From Heterocephalus glaber (taxonomy: Eukaryota > Chordata > Mammalia > Rodentia > Bathyergidae), in NCBI RefSeq assembly GCF_000247695.1, contig NW_004624784.1, positions 14,829,830 through 14,893,829 on the forward strand: a DNA stretch of 64,000 bases. Direction: 5' to 3'. The notes under the pieces are model-generated. The model did not search any database, was not told the DNA's origin, and worked only from the letters and a program-made list of their open reading frames with translations. A program made the position numbers and the translations under genes. This document shows positions 20,641 to 30,850 of this stretch, piece by piece. How positions within the stretch are numbered: the first letter of the stretch is position 1; each line of letters begins with the position of its first letter.

Positions 20641-20644
20641 AGGA

Positions 20645-20763
20645 AACTGGCATGGTGATGCATAGCTGTAATCCCAGCTACTGGGAGGCTGAGGCAGGAG
20701 GATCACAAGTTTGAGGTCAGTTGGGGGCAATTTAGGGAGATCCTGTCTCAAAATAAAATAAAG
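20645..20763 (+). mobile_element. B1 SINE (7SL-derived)
   Basis: CTGGCATGGTGATGCATAGC, TGTAATCCCAGCTACTGGGA, GGCTGAGGCAGGAGGATCAC, AAGTTTGAGGTCAG, and the end GATCCTGTCTCAAAATAAA, the canonical B1/Alu left-monomer order. Confidence 0.9.
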
Positions 20764-20925
20764 GGCCAGGGATATAGCTCAGTGCTCCCTGGATGCAGTC
20801 TCCAGTACTACAGCAAAACAAAACAAACGAACAACAACAAAACCTAAGCCAAGCCAAACCAAACCAATACCCCAAACCAGAGCCACACAAAACCCAAACA
20901 GTAACAACAGAACCTAATCAATGCC
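20764..20925 (+). mobile_element. Truncated ID SINE with long A/C-rich tail
   Basis: GGGCCAGGGATATAGCTCAG, then a shortened body ending CTCCAGTACTACAGC and a degenerate AAAC/AACC-rich tail of about 115 bases. It is the last of four head-to-tail SINEs. Confidence 0.75.
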
Positions 20926-23139
20926 ACACAGCCTTACATCTGATTCCTGCTTTGCAGTGGAGCCCCCATGGCTATGGTACAGGCGACCAGCAGATGGCAC
21001 TGTGGCCACAGAAATAGCATGCTCTTGGCTCCTGGCCACTGTTCTCAGAAATCCACCCTGCTTCAGAGGTGAGCTGCTAGGATGTGGATGTAACAGTGTA
21101 CATGCCTCCCAGGTCAGCCTGCTTGCTGCCCGCTTTTCATCTCCTGGTAGGACTCCAGAGAACCAGCGATTACTTTGGGGCTGGTGAGGAGTCCAGGTGA
21201 CCGTGGAGTCTGGACCAGGCAGGCAGCCAGCCTTTGGAATTGTTCATGGAGCCCGGGATAGCTGCCTCTGCTCTCAGCTATGGGTCCTGTCCTGCCTGCC
21301 ATCCAAGAGCAGCCTGGAGTCTTCTATCTGGGGTGCACGGGGTGGGGTCCTTCACCCCCTCTCAGGTGGTGGGGAACCCTGAGGACCCTCCCTCTGCTTC
21401 CCTGGGCTTCCTGTGCTCAGTGTGTGGAGGAACAGGCAAAGACTCAGAGTCCAGACCAAGGCCCATTCCTGGCTCTGCCACCAGCCAGAGGGGTGACTTC
21501 GCCAAGACCTGAGTCTGTCAGTTTGTCACCTGGCCGGTGGGAGAGACTGCCCCAAAATTGTGAGCCAGTGAGGTGCTCCTCCCACCTGGTGCTGGGCCAG
21601 CAGGTGCCTGAGGAAGTGCAGGTTCCCACAGTGGAGGTGGCTGTGCGAGGACTGGCCAGGAGCAGAGATGGCCAGAGCTGTCCCTTGCTCATTTGCTGAC
21701 TCAAACATCCGTGCCATGTGTGCCCCACATATCCAGTGCCATGCATGGGTTTGGGGGCGGTGGGGACCAGGGACTTTGCTCCTGCATTAAAGAAGCTATG
21801 CATTGATAAAAGAGACAGGACTAAACCTACATGAAACAAAGTTAAATAATAAATATGAGACAATGTATAAGAGATGTCAGCAGGATTTGTGATGCATGTC
21901 CCAGTGGTCAGGACAGACAGGAAATGCTGTGCTTGACCAGAAGGGTGTGTGGGGCCCTGGGCGGCCATGGCAGGCTTTGGGGAGGAGGGGTGTGGCCGTG
22001 TCTATGGAGGAGCCAGCCTGTAAGGATGCCAGCTGCGTCCCCACACCTCCAGCCCACCCCATCAGTACCCATGGTCTAGTCCTGGGCTGGATTCCAAAAG
22101 CTGCTCCTTATGAATCCATGGCTCAGGGTGGAAAAGAGAGACCAGCTGGAGGTGCTCCGCTGCCTGCCCTGGGTGGTCTCTAGAATCAGCTGAGGCCACT
22201 TGGAGGGAATGTTTCCAAAGGTGGTTCTGTGTCCAAGGAGTCAGGGCAGAGCATGAGCCAAGGACACCCTGGTCCCACTGAGGATGATGAGGTGGGTGCT
22301 AGTACCATCAGATGGCTGTTCCTCCCCGAGCGGGTCAGGGCACTTTGGAATCTGGAGCCGATGTCCTCCTCCAGGACCCCAGGGGTGGGGAGTGTGATGG
22401 GAGACATCACCCTCGTCCTAATGTCACCTTTAGCAAACCTGAAACTGCCCTAAGACTGTGAAAGCCACTGTAGCCGGTGGGTAAGATACGCCCAGAGGTC
22501 ATGAGAACCATCTTCTGGCGAGGCTCCGCTGCCACTTCCAAGAAACCTGTGGCCTGTGCTAGTTTTCCCTGAGGCAAAAGGCCTCCAGGATCTTGGGTTG
22601 CCATGGGGTGAGTTTGGGGGAGGGCAGAGGCGGCAAAAGCTTCATCTGGCCCCTCCTCTTTTCAGAATCTGAGGCCACCACCCCATATCGACATCGGAAT
22701 GGTACCCAGTGTGGCCGGCTCTCGATGCCCATCTTAGGTCTGGGGCCTCCACCCTTTTCCCCAACATCTCCTCTAATCCTGGCTTTCTCAGGCTCCCTGA
22801 AGAGCTTCAGGCTGCAGGAAAGGACCCGGGAGCCCAGGCGCTCCTAGGCACTGCCTCCGAGCTGCTCACCCCTGGAGCGGCTGGCCTCTGTGGCCTCCAT
22901 TTGCCAGGGAAGCTGCCCTGTTGGGAGGTTCCCTCCCAGGCACTGGGCGGTGGGGCAGGTGGTCCCGGGGCACTGGCTGCTTCTCCCTCCCTGCCTGGGC
23001 TCGGTACTGCTGCCCTGCTCACAGCCTTGCCCGGCTGCCCGCCTGGCACAGAGGACGGTTGCCAGTTCTTCTAGGTTGGATCCTTGGGCAGGGGCAGTCT
23101 GTCTGCTTCACCCCCCTCCCCCGCACGGAGTGAGGCATG
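20926..23139. other. Mostly unique DNA with a CTCF motif near its left end
   Basis: Apart from the CTCF match at 20987 no repeat is recognised. Positions 21780-21880 are AT-rich unique sequence. The remainder is GC-rich, with short frames on both strands and no exon support. Confidence 0.4.
20987..21001 (+). promoter_or_regulatory. CTCF motif (perfect core match)
   Basis: CCAGCAGATGGCACT matches every position of CCASYAGRKGGCRSY. Plus orientation, facing the minus-strand cluster at 62303-62536 and pointing away from the motif at 16464. Confidence 0.8.
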
Positions 23140-23280
23140 CTCTCACTTAGATTAATTAATCTCCTGCCCAGCCTGCTCCTCGGACTTATCTTTTATTCAT
23201 GGACAAGCAGTGTTCTCCGCTTTACCAGGACTCAGGCATCAATATTTCATCTTGCTTAGCCTGCCAGCACCATCTCTCTC
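23140..23280. promoter_or_regulatory. Candidate conserved non-coding element with homeobox palindrome
   Basis: Unique, AT-shifted sequence inside GC-rich surroundings. It carries the perfect 14-bp palindrome AGATTAATTAATCT (23149-23162), a paired-homeodomain type site, followed by CTTATCTTTTATTCATGG and CATCAATATTTCATC. It lacks repeat features and coding potential. Conservation is inferred, not measured. Confidence 0.45.
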
Positions 23281-24039
23281 CTGCTTCCCGCTGGCTCTAG
23301 GACCCAGAGGGCTGGGTGTGCTGTCGACCTGCAGCCATAGGACTCTGGGCTGCTTCCTCGGGCCCTGACCTGTCCTCTATGCCATCCATCTGGCAGAGCG
23401 GCCCGACCAGGCATGGCGTCTTTCTGAGTGAGTGAGCTGGACAGGAGGTGGGCAGGGCTGTGGGGCAGCGGCTCAGGGACTCACCGGGGCAGGCTGGGGC
23501 TGCCACTGGCACATTATGCCGAGTTGTCAGGATGGAGAGGAGGGTTGCAAAGTGCCCAGCACAGGCCCTGGCATGGACTAGGTGCTCATTTCTCTTCCCC
23601 CTTTAGGCCAGAAGTCTTGCTCACTTTTTGTCTATGAACCTGAATGCTGGAAGAAAAGAAGTGACAGCAGCGGTCAGGACCAGGGCTACTTTGTCCTCAC
23701 CCGACACTCGCCTGTAGACCCTGAGGCCTCCTGTCTGTGCTCAGGACCCTGAGGGCTGGACTGCGCATCTGGAGGGGCTCCTGGGCCATGGGGGGCCTCC
23801 TGGAAGGGCACAAAGCCCTGAAATTCATGTGCTGGTGTGTGAGTATGGGGAGTAGAGTGTCATTGTGCACTGTGCATGTGCAGGGCTGGGATGGAGAGAA
23901 AGCTAGAGTCTTTTCTAGGGAAAGGGTCTCTGGCTTCTATCAGAGTCTCAGTCTTGTCAATGAGCCATAAAGGTCACAAAACACTGAATTCTGGGAAGTC
24001 CAATCTCTTTTTGGTACTAGTCCAAGGATCTACCTGTAC
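23281..24039. other. Unique GC-rich DNA, no feature recognised
   Basis: No repeat, exon or motif cluster is seen. Confidence 0.4.
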
Positions 24040-24182
24040 GGGGTGTGTGTGAGTGTTGGCATCGTGGGTGTGCAAGCATGCACCTGTGTGCATGAGTATG
24101 AATGTCTGTGACAGAGAGTCCATGTGTTTGAGAGAGAAAGTGGGTGCATGCGTGTGTATGTGTGTGCGCCAGTGTGTGTGTC
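24040..24182. repeat. Degenerate TG-rich low-complexity run
   Basis: GTGTG/GCATG-rich sequence with many interruptions. Frames through it produce Cys-Val-rich peptides and are artefacts. Confidence 0.7.
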
Positions 24183-24572
24183 CTGGGTGGGTGCAGCAGC
24201 AAAGGAGCTGGTTGCTGTCCTGCATGGAGGCCCTCCCAGTGGAGGTGGCTGGGGATGGAGGCGGCAACACCCAGGTGGCCTGCAAGGGGCCAGGCACTTT
24301 GCTATAGTCCCCTGCTGCACCCGTGGCATGAAGAGGCCAGCTGGTCTGACTCGACTCCTGGGGAACTGCTTTGGCCCTGGTGTGTGTGTGGGGCTCCTGC
24401 CCGAGTTACACCTGCTTCCTCCTCTGCTTCCGGGAAAGCGCTTTTCTTACAGTGTCCACCCAAGCCCACAGCCCAGCCACTGTGCAGCATGGTGCAGCCC
24501 TTGGCCCAGGCCTGTGCTTAGCTCAGGGGCACCAGCCGCCCCACCAGACCCGGGGCAGGGCCACTGCGGCCA

Positions 24573-24689
24573 CTGTACTTTTCCTTTTTCTTTTTTTGGT
24601 ATCGGGGATCGAACTCGGGTCCTTCTGTTTGTGAGGCAGGGGGCAGAACCACTGAGCTAAATCCCCGGCCCCGCTGTGCTTTTCCTTCT
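24573..24689 (-). mobile_element. ID-like SINE with target duplication, inside L2
   Basis: The minus strand reads GGCCGGGGATTTAGCTCAGT (A box), GCCTCACAAACAGAAGG, and GAGTTCGATCCCCG (B box). Flanks CTGTACTTTTCCTTTT (24573-24588) and CTGTGCTTTTCCTTCT (24674-24689) are the target duplication. The low divergence from a pol III-active consensus suggests a young copy. Confidence 0.85.
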
Positions 24690-24998
24690 CCCTGGGCCTC
24701 TGCCTGGCTCACTCCCTCGCTCCTTCAAGTGTCTGTTGAAAGGTCACCTTTGTGTGAGGCTTGAGCCTACCCCTCCTCTGTATCTTTTATCTCCCTCCAC
24801 AGTACACACAACCTTCTAACATCCAGGCTCATCAGTGGCCTGTGTTTATTGTATGCTGTTTGTCTCCTGCCAATACAATGAAAGTTTCCTGAGGAAAGAA
24901 GTTCTTATATTTTGTTTACCAATTTGTCTGTAGCAGTGCTTGCTAGAGTTGTGTGCAATAAATACTGTAGAGTAAATGAATGAACAAATGAATTGCCT
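24690..24998 (+). mobile_element. L2 LINE 3' end
   Basis: CTCCTTCAAGTGTCTGTTGA, AAGGTCACCTTTGTGTGAGG, CTTGAGCCTACCCCTCC, TACAATGAAAGTTTCCTGAG, GCAGTGCTTGCTAGAG, and the terminal GCAATAAATACTGTAGAGTA with AATGAATGAACAAATGAA. The element probably also includes some sequence left of the SINE at 24573. Confidence 0.75.
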
Positions 24999-25084
24999 AC
25001 CACATTCCTCAATGGCCTGTTTAGGACAAATCATGGATATTTTCATTCTCAGGCCTAAGTGGCAGAAAAACCTTAGCCTGTGTT

Positions 25085-25215
25085 GAAAAACTGATGTTCA
25101 GCCATGCATGTATCTGACATATTTATTGAGCACCTACTATTGCCAGGCTCTGTCCTAGGTGCTGCAGAGACTGTGATGAACAAAACCAGCAAACACGCTT
25201 GTTTTCTAACATTGA
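25085..25215 (-). mobile_element. L2 LINE 3'-end fragment
   Basis: TATTTATTGAGCACCTACTA, TTGCCAGGCTCTGTCCTAGG, TGCTGCAGAGACTGTGATGA, and ACAAAACCAGCAAAC are the reverse-complement L2 terminus. Only this end is preserved. Confidence 0.7.
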
Positions 25216-26429
25216 GTATCTGGTTCATGGGTCCTGAGAATCTTGTCCTGTTTTCCTTTCTGCTTTGGCTGCCCCCGTGCCTAGAGCTAATTTAGTGAAA
25301 TTTTCTAAGTATGAAAACCTCCCCTCTGATCTCACCTCGTTATCCTGCTTTTCTTCTCTGCATCTCTTGATTGCTTTTACAGGAAAGGGACATTCATTAC
25401 AGAAGGTGGCGTGTCTGGTGACCGGACCCAGGACCTTGGGGAGCCGCTGGGGGTGGCGCACTCTTGGTCTCTCCCTGGAGTCTCTCTGGGTCTCTGTCTA
25501 TCTCTGGATCTCTGCCACCTGCTTCCTTCTGTCATTCGTGGACTCACTTTCCCACTCCCACAGCTGCCTACGAGGCCCTGTCACTCTAATGCTTGGGTGA
25601 AATCATCCATTTAGATATTTAATCTTAGGGTATTATGTGTATTCTTTAAAAATATTTCAAAACCTTTTGGCAGCAAAGTGCACACAGATTACTGTTATAG
25701 ATGAATGTGTGTGCATGTGTGCATGTGTGGGGGGTGTGTGTGTGTGTGGTGTGTCAAGGGGCTGGCTCTGGAGAGGGGGTCCCCTGAGAGGAAGCCTAGG
25801 GTGCTGGGTGTCTTGCCTTTGAGGGGCTGCGCCTTGCTGCTGCTCTTCCTGACAGGTCCCTCTGTGAAGAGAGTTGCTGTGACCCGCTCAGCTGCAGCCC
25901 CAGCACTGCTTGTAGGATGTGCCATTGTCACCAGCCTGCTGTCTCCTCATTAGTTCTCCCTCCTCAGTCTTGTCCAGACAGCTTAGACTTCCTGGTCTCT
26001 TTCCCAGGTAAAGTGAGACCTTTCTGTTCTTTGCTCCCTGTTCCCATCACAGTGGCTAGGGTGGCCCTGGTCACCTGAAGTTTAGCGCCAGTGAAGGAAT
26101 GGGTGGGCATAGAGGAGGTGGCAGCAGCTGGCACAGAGCGCCTGAGAAGAGGACACGTCAAGGAGATCGGGACGACCGTGGGCTGGGCTAAGGCCAAGCA
26201 GCCATGGGTCCTAGGTGGCTTCTCTCTTCTTGCCTGGAACCTCCTCTCCCTCCTTCAGCACCTAGGCCTTAAACAGTATGGTCTAGGCTGCCAGGGTGGG
26301 GGACAGGATGGGGCATGATAAGTGCTGAGGGGACTTCGGCGTGTGCACCCTGGGCTTCTCACTCTGGCCCTTTGCCCCTTTGCTCCTTGTTCCCCCACCC
26401 CCTGGGTTAGGAGGAGGAGTCGAGCAGCT
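25216..26429. other. Unique DNA with a TG-rich run
   Basis: A GTGTGCATGTGTG-type low-complexity run lies at 25706-25756. Otherwise no repeat or gene is recognised. Confidence 0.4.
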
Positions 26430-26610
26430 ACCTGGTCCCAGGCCTTTGAACAAGTTAAGTAGCTTCTTAGTGCCTCGGTTTCCCCATCTGCATATTGGAT
26501 CTAATAATAGGGCCTACCTAAGAGGCCTGTTATAAGGATTGGTTAATACCATAAAGAATTTGGCAGACCACTTGCATGTGCTCAGCATCAGTAAGTGTTA
26601 GCTGCTATAG
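26430..26610 (+). mobile_element. MIR SINE
   Basis: CAAGTTAAGTAGCTTCTTAG, TGCCTCGGTTTCCCCATCTG, CTAATAATAGGGCCTACCTA, GTTATAAGGATTGGTTAATA, then CTCAGCATCAGTAAGTGTTA and GCTGC, the full MIR 3' half. Confidence 0.8.
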
Positions 26611-27954
26611 TTTTCAGCTGGGCAATAATAATGCAAGGCCCCCACCTCTCTTCCCAGTGAGAAGCCTGAGGCAGAGAAGTGGTTCTAAGCAGGGCTGGAA
26701 CTAAGATCCGGCTGCTTCCTCTCCAGGGAGTGATCCTCAGCAACCTGCACAGATGAGCACTGCTCTCAGCATTACGGGGACACTTGTGTGCTGTGCCTCT
26801 GCCCTGAGACTTGGAGATACTTGGAGGGGAACGGGGGACATTCCTGGGAGGAGACAAGGGAACCCCTACTTCGCAGGTTTGCCCCAAACTGGCCCTGCTC
26901 TCTTCAGCCACAGGCTCCCCTGATCTGCTCTCCCTGCAGCTCCCAGGCCTGGCCTCTGGGCTGGGCGGCCCGGGGTACAGCCAGTCTGCAGGATGGGACC
27001 TCGATGCCATCCCAGCTCCCCTGGGTACGGCTTCTCTGATTTCTTCAGACCTCTGCAGACCTCAGGAGAGATAAAACCTGGTCCAAGCAAGGGGAGAAGC
27101 TTCAGACATGTTCTCATTTTTTACTAAGATTGCGAGGGGGAGAGAGAGGAAGAAAAAAAAAAAAAGACGAGTAAAAAATAGCCCCATCTAGGTTGAGCAG
27201 GGGAGAAAGCAATTTCCTTCTGAAATCTCTTTTTCTGATCCTGGAAAGATGCAATTGGAAAATGTCCTGGTGGCTCCATCTGGGAGCTGGGGTGGCCGGG
27301 CCACCCCCAAGGCCTGGGATGGGGGTGGGAGGAGGGAGAGGCCAGAGAGGGAAAGGGACCAAAGCTTTGTAGGTGGATTCAGTCCCAGTCTCAAGGACAA
27401 GCAAGTGATATAGTGAGAGGCGCTGTTGAGGTAGAAGGAGGCTGAAGCATGAGGAGATGGAGACTGAGGGAGAGGGAAAGAAAGAAAATCTGGTGCCCCA
27501 GATGGACAGGGCAAAGTCCAAGCCTGGCTTCGTGGAGACCCCTGTGCTGGAGTTTCCCTAGAGAGATCCTAGGGACAGAGGCATGAGTCTTCCCAGAAAG
27601 CTGTGACTTCTTTAGCTCTTTGCTGGAAGGGCACCTGGGTATAATCAGGGAGTACCTGGGGTTTGACCAGAGCCTACAGGAGAAACAGGAAGCTGGTGTG
27701 GGGTGATAAGGGGACGCAGGCTGGCCTTGACACTTCGAGGTTCTTTTGCTTGTCTTCTGAGCAATTCTCTAAGTTCCTCAGAACCTCCTCCACAGCCTGA
27801 CTGCACCCCTCCCACCCTGGCAGCCATGGTGTGACCAAGGGGTCCTGTTGGGGAGCAGCGTGGTCCCCTCAGGGTAGGCAGGAATGGACTGTAGGGTCCT
27901 CCCTGGGACTCATCCTTTCCTATGACATGATGCAAACGCCATGGCCAGGAGCAT
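26611..27954. other. Unique DNA with purine-rich patches
   Basis: A purine run GAGAGAGAGGAAGAAAAAAA lies at about 27139-27166, and GA-rich sequence at 27410-27490. No gene or repeat family is recognised. Confidence 0.4.
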
Positions 27955-28175
27955 CCTCCAAGTAACCCAACCACCAGCCGTGTCCACCAGCTTACCATCC
28001 CTCCACTAACCAGTCCAATCTATTATCCTACACCTTGCCATGCCACTAACCCAACCGGCCAATCTGCTAACCGAACAATCCACTAATCAATTTACTCTTC
28101 CACCATCGTATCATCCTACAATCTAGCCCATCAACCAACTCACAAACCAACCTATTATGCTATTTTCCAATCACG
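27955..28175. repeat. Degenerate C/A-rich, G-poor repetitive tract
   Basis: Recurrent words CCACTAAC, CCAACC, CCAATC and CAACCAAC follow one another with no fixed period (for example CCACTAACCAGTCCAATC, GCCACTAACCCAACCGGCC, CCATCAACCAACTCAC). G is scarce on the plus strand. Similar words recur at 28905-28965, so an older, longer array may have been split by the sequence between. Confidence 0.55.
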
Positions 28176-28280
28176 AGATAGACACCACACACTAATATTA
28201 ACAGAAAAGGTTTAATATAAAGAGCTGTTAGTTATAACAGGAAATTACCTACTATAACAGGAGTTTACTTACCTTTTCTC

Positions 28281-28374
28281 CAAAGAATATAAGAATAAGG
28301 CTGAGGATGTGGTGAGTGGTAGAGTACTCGCCTCCTTGGCTAAGCATGAGCAAGGTCCTGGTTCAATTCTCCGC

Positions 28375-28418
<44 letters not shown>

Positions 28419-28430
28419 GAAGGAAATATA
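28281..28430 (+). mobile_element. ID SINE with (CA)n tail
   Basis: AAGGCTGAGGATGTGGTGAG, GGTAGAGTACTCGCCTCC, GAGCAAGGTCCTGGTTC, and AATTCTCCGCAAC, then a CA run (about 28376-28416). CAAAGAATATAAG on the left and CAAAGAAGGAAATATAG on the right may be the target duplication. The body has a small insertion between its A and B boxes. Confidence 0.75.
28376..28416. repeat. (CA)n microsatellite
   Basis: About 20 uninterrupted CA units forming the tail of the ID SINE. Confidence 0.95.
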
Positions 28431-28969
28431 GGAAAAAATACAGGAGCACTGCAACCTCTAGGCTGGGACAAGGCAGAACACCAGGGGCAGGAAGAAGCCT
28501 GGAAAGGCCTCTCTGCCTCCTGCCCCCAGGGCACCAGGGGGCTGAGATCCAAGTCTTGTTAGCTAAGGCCCAGCCCAAGCCCACTGGTGGTGGGCAGTTT
28601 GCTGAGGGACTCTGCTGGGGGCAGGCAGGCTACCTTCTGGGGTGCTGGAGGAAGCTGTGTGCTGCCTGCGCCTCACTGGAGGGGCCAGAAAGAGAAGCCC
28701 TTTGCTCCCACAATGTCTCTCCAGCCCCTCTCCTAACAAAGCTGAACAGAGTCAGGTGGCAGAGGAGAAATGGTTTCAGGGCCCAGCTCCATTATCACTG
28801 ACCCGGCACTAAAGAGCGGATTCGAAGCAGAGAGGCCTAAGGTAGTAACTGGCCCATACCCACTGCTTTCCACTCTGCCAGCCCAGCCACCCTCCAAACA
28901 GTCTGCAGTTCACTAACCAACCAGCCCATCCACCTGCTAGCAGCCATGCCGGCAACCTAGTCTTCTTGA
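28431..28969. other. Unique DNA; C/A-rich words reappear near its end
   Basis: No repeat family is recognised except the CACTAACCAACCAGCCCATC stretch at about 28911-28930, which resembles 27955-28175. Confidence 0.4.
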
Positions 28970-29350
28970 GTGTCAGCCTGTTCCAGCTCTGTGCTCAGAG
29001 CAGTGAGGGACACAGCAGTGGAAGAGTGGCCTCTGCCTGAAGGAGAGACCCTTGGGAGTAACTTATCTAAGTTGGGCAGCATACGCAACTATGCCTACGG
29101 CCAGCTAGAGATCAACAAGGACCCACCACATAGGGGACACCCCTTAAACTCCAAAGAGGAGACATGCAGTGTGCTCAGACATGAGCGGTGGGAGGTCACT
29201 GTGGTCCAATGATATGGAGTAGCTCCATGGAGGAGACATTATCCAGGCTTTGAAGCATAGTGGAGTGGAGATTTAGACTTGGAAAGGGGAAGGGAAGGTG
29301 AGCAGGCATTGGGGAGGACTAGGCATGGGAAGTCACACCCATGAAGGCTC
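28970..29350 (-). mobile_element. L2 LINE fragment
   Basis: Reverse-complement L2 words: GTTCCAGCTCTGTGCTCAGA, GCAGTGAGGGACACAGCAGT, GAGGAGACATTATCCAGGC, and TTTGAAGCATAGTGGAGTGG with GGTGAGCAGGCATTGGGG. Confidence 0.5.
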
Positions 29351-29739
29351 ACTGTGCTGAGGGAGCCCTTCGCACCCCCTGCCTGGGGCTTCAGGGAGCC
29401 AGGGTTCATCTTGTTATATTTTGCTATGGGGAGGGATGCTAATCAGCTCCTTTCATATCATCAGACAGGTTACTGTCTAGTAGAGCTCTTTTTTCATTGA
29501 GGACTAAACTGGAATGAAACTAAAAGCCCACCTAGCATTGACAGACATCAGAAAGAACTTCCAGTCCAGATCAACATGAAGCTCAGGAGCTTGGTTCTCC
29601 ATAGATTTTAAGGAAGAGAGACTTGCCTCCATCCTGGCTCACTGAAATCTCGACCTGCAGAAAGATGGGGGCTAACTGTGATGACCTTTCCTAACCTTGA
29701 GGGTTCCCTGTGGCCAGGTTCACCTGCTCCCAGGTTCCC
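29351..29739. other. Unique DNA, no feature recognised
   Basis: Nothing recognised; it precedes a candidate conserved element. Confidence 0.35.
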
Positions 29740-30140
29740 ATCAATGGCTAAAGTGCCATTAAGTATCTTGGAATGAAAAATCTGACTTTAGAATCAATTG
29801 AAGGAGATAGGTTTTCCAAACATTTGCTGGCGAAGGTAATTAAATTCCGATAGGAGAAGTTGGAGCAGTTGGTGACTACTGGGTGGTGGGGGCAGTGTGC
29901 TGGCGCCAGGCTGCTGAGCAATGAAATCATGGGCGTGTGCAGCCCAGAGCTGGCAGCAACACAAAGGAAATTGGAGCAGTCAAATATTTCCCTCCTCGTT
30001 GAGTTCCATTTACATGTTTATAATAGAGGTTCTTAAGGCCCTAATGAGAAGGCTGCTCATTGCAGGGAAGAGGATGATTAAGGCTCTGCCAGACAGATCA
30101 GGGACAGGAACAAAGGCCTGTTAATTACTACAGAGGGACA
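29740..30140. promoter_or_regulatory. Candidate conserved non-coding element
   Basis: About 400 bases of AT-shifted unique sequence with no repeat or coding signature. Homeodomain-type cores are frequent: GCCATTAAGTATC, GGTAATTAAATTCCG, CCCTAATGAGAAGG, CTGTTAATTACTAC. It also has GAATCAATTGAAGG and CCATTTACATGTTTATAATA. An AATGAG...CTCATT inverted pair lies near 30042-30060. Enhancer function is inference. Confidence 0.5.
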
Positions 30141-30639
30141 GGAGGAGAGCCAGGCCTGCTAGCCATTCGCCCAGAGCCTCCCCAGACAGGTATCTTCCTA
30201 TTCTCCCAGCTCACCTTTGCCCCCAGTCCAGGTGACTTCTGGGGAGAGGACTGGCTAGATCCCCAGGGCTAGATTCTGTGGCTCTGGGCCATTTCCACTC
30301 TCCCAAGGGAGTAATTTCAGGCTGTACCCATGGCACATGCAGATGTATCATCTGGAGTTACCTTGGAAAAGGATCAGAGGAAGCCATGCTCCTTGATGGC
30401 TTGGCCACTCTCTGAGCCACTAGGAGGCAGCCCACAGGAACTTCCAGGCCCTGGAATGGGGATGACCGTCATTCCCCTGCTTCTGTTCAGGTCAAGACTT
30501 CAGTGAGCCTAGGGAGTGGATGGTAAAGCCCCTCTTTCCAGCCTTCAGGGTCCCCGGGAGACATGGGTGTACCTGTGGAGATCCAGGCTGGAAGAGTTCT
30601 TGCCAAGTTGGTTTTGAAGCTCTTTAACAACCAGAGTTC
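30141..30639. other. Unique DNA with one CTCF-like motif
   Basis: No repeat or gene is recognised other than the motif at 30417. Confidence 0.4.
30417..30431 (+). promoter_or_regulatory. CTCF-like motif
   Basis: CCACTAGGAGGCAGC matches CCASYAGRKGGCRSY except one position (A for K). Plus orientation, like the motif at 20987. Confidence 0.6.
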
Positions 30640-30850
30640 ATGACATGCCAAAAAAAAGTATAAGGTTTGGGCCAACAGACAAACCTGGGTTCAAATCCCA
30701 GATCTGTACATGTCCTGTACCGCTTATTAACCTCTCTGGGGACCAGACTCTCCATCTGTAAATGGGATAATCTCACCCAGCAACCTGGATTGGCTTGATG
30801 ATTCAATGAGGTAGCATTGACAAAGTCTGGCACATAGTAGGTGCTCAGTG
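30640..30850 (+). mobile_element. MIR SINE
   Basis: Near full length: GACAAACCTGGGTTCAAATC, CCAGATCTGTACATG, CGCTTATTAACCTCTCTGGG, CATCTGTAAATGGGATAATC, CTTGATGATTCAATGAGGTA, and CTGGCACATAGTAGGTGCTC. The tRNA-related part and the core are both present. Confidence 0.85.

Noticed and set aside
27139..27490. Purine-rich runs as a possible satellite
   Set aside because: No repeat period; simple compositional bias.
28269..28584. Frames encoding Cys-Val or His-Thr repeats
   Set aside because: They are translations of the (CA)n tail of an ID SINE.
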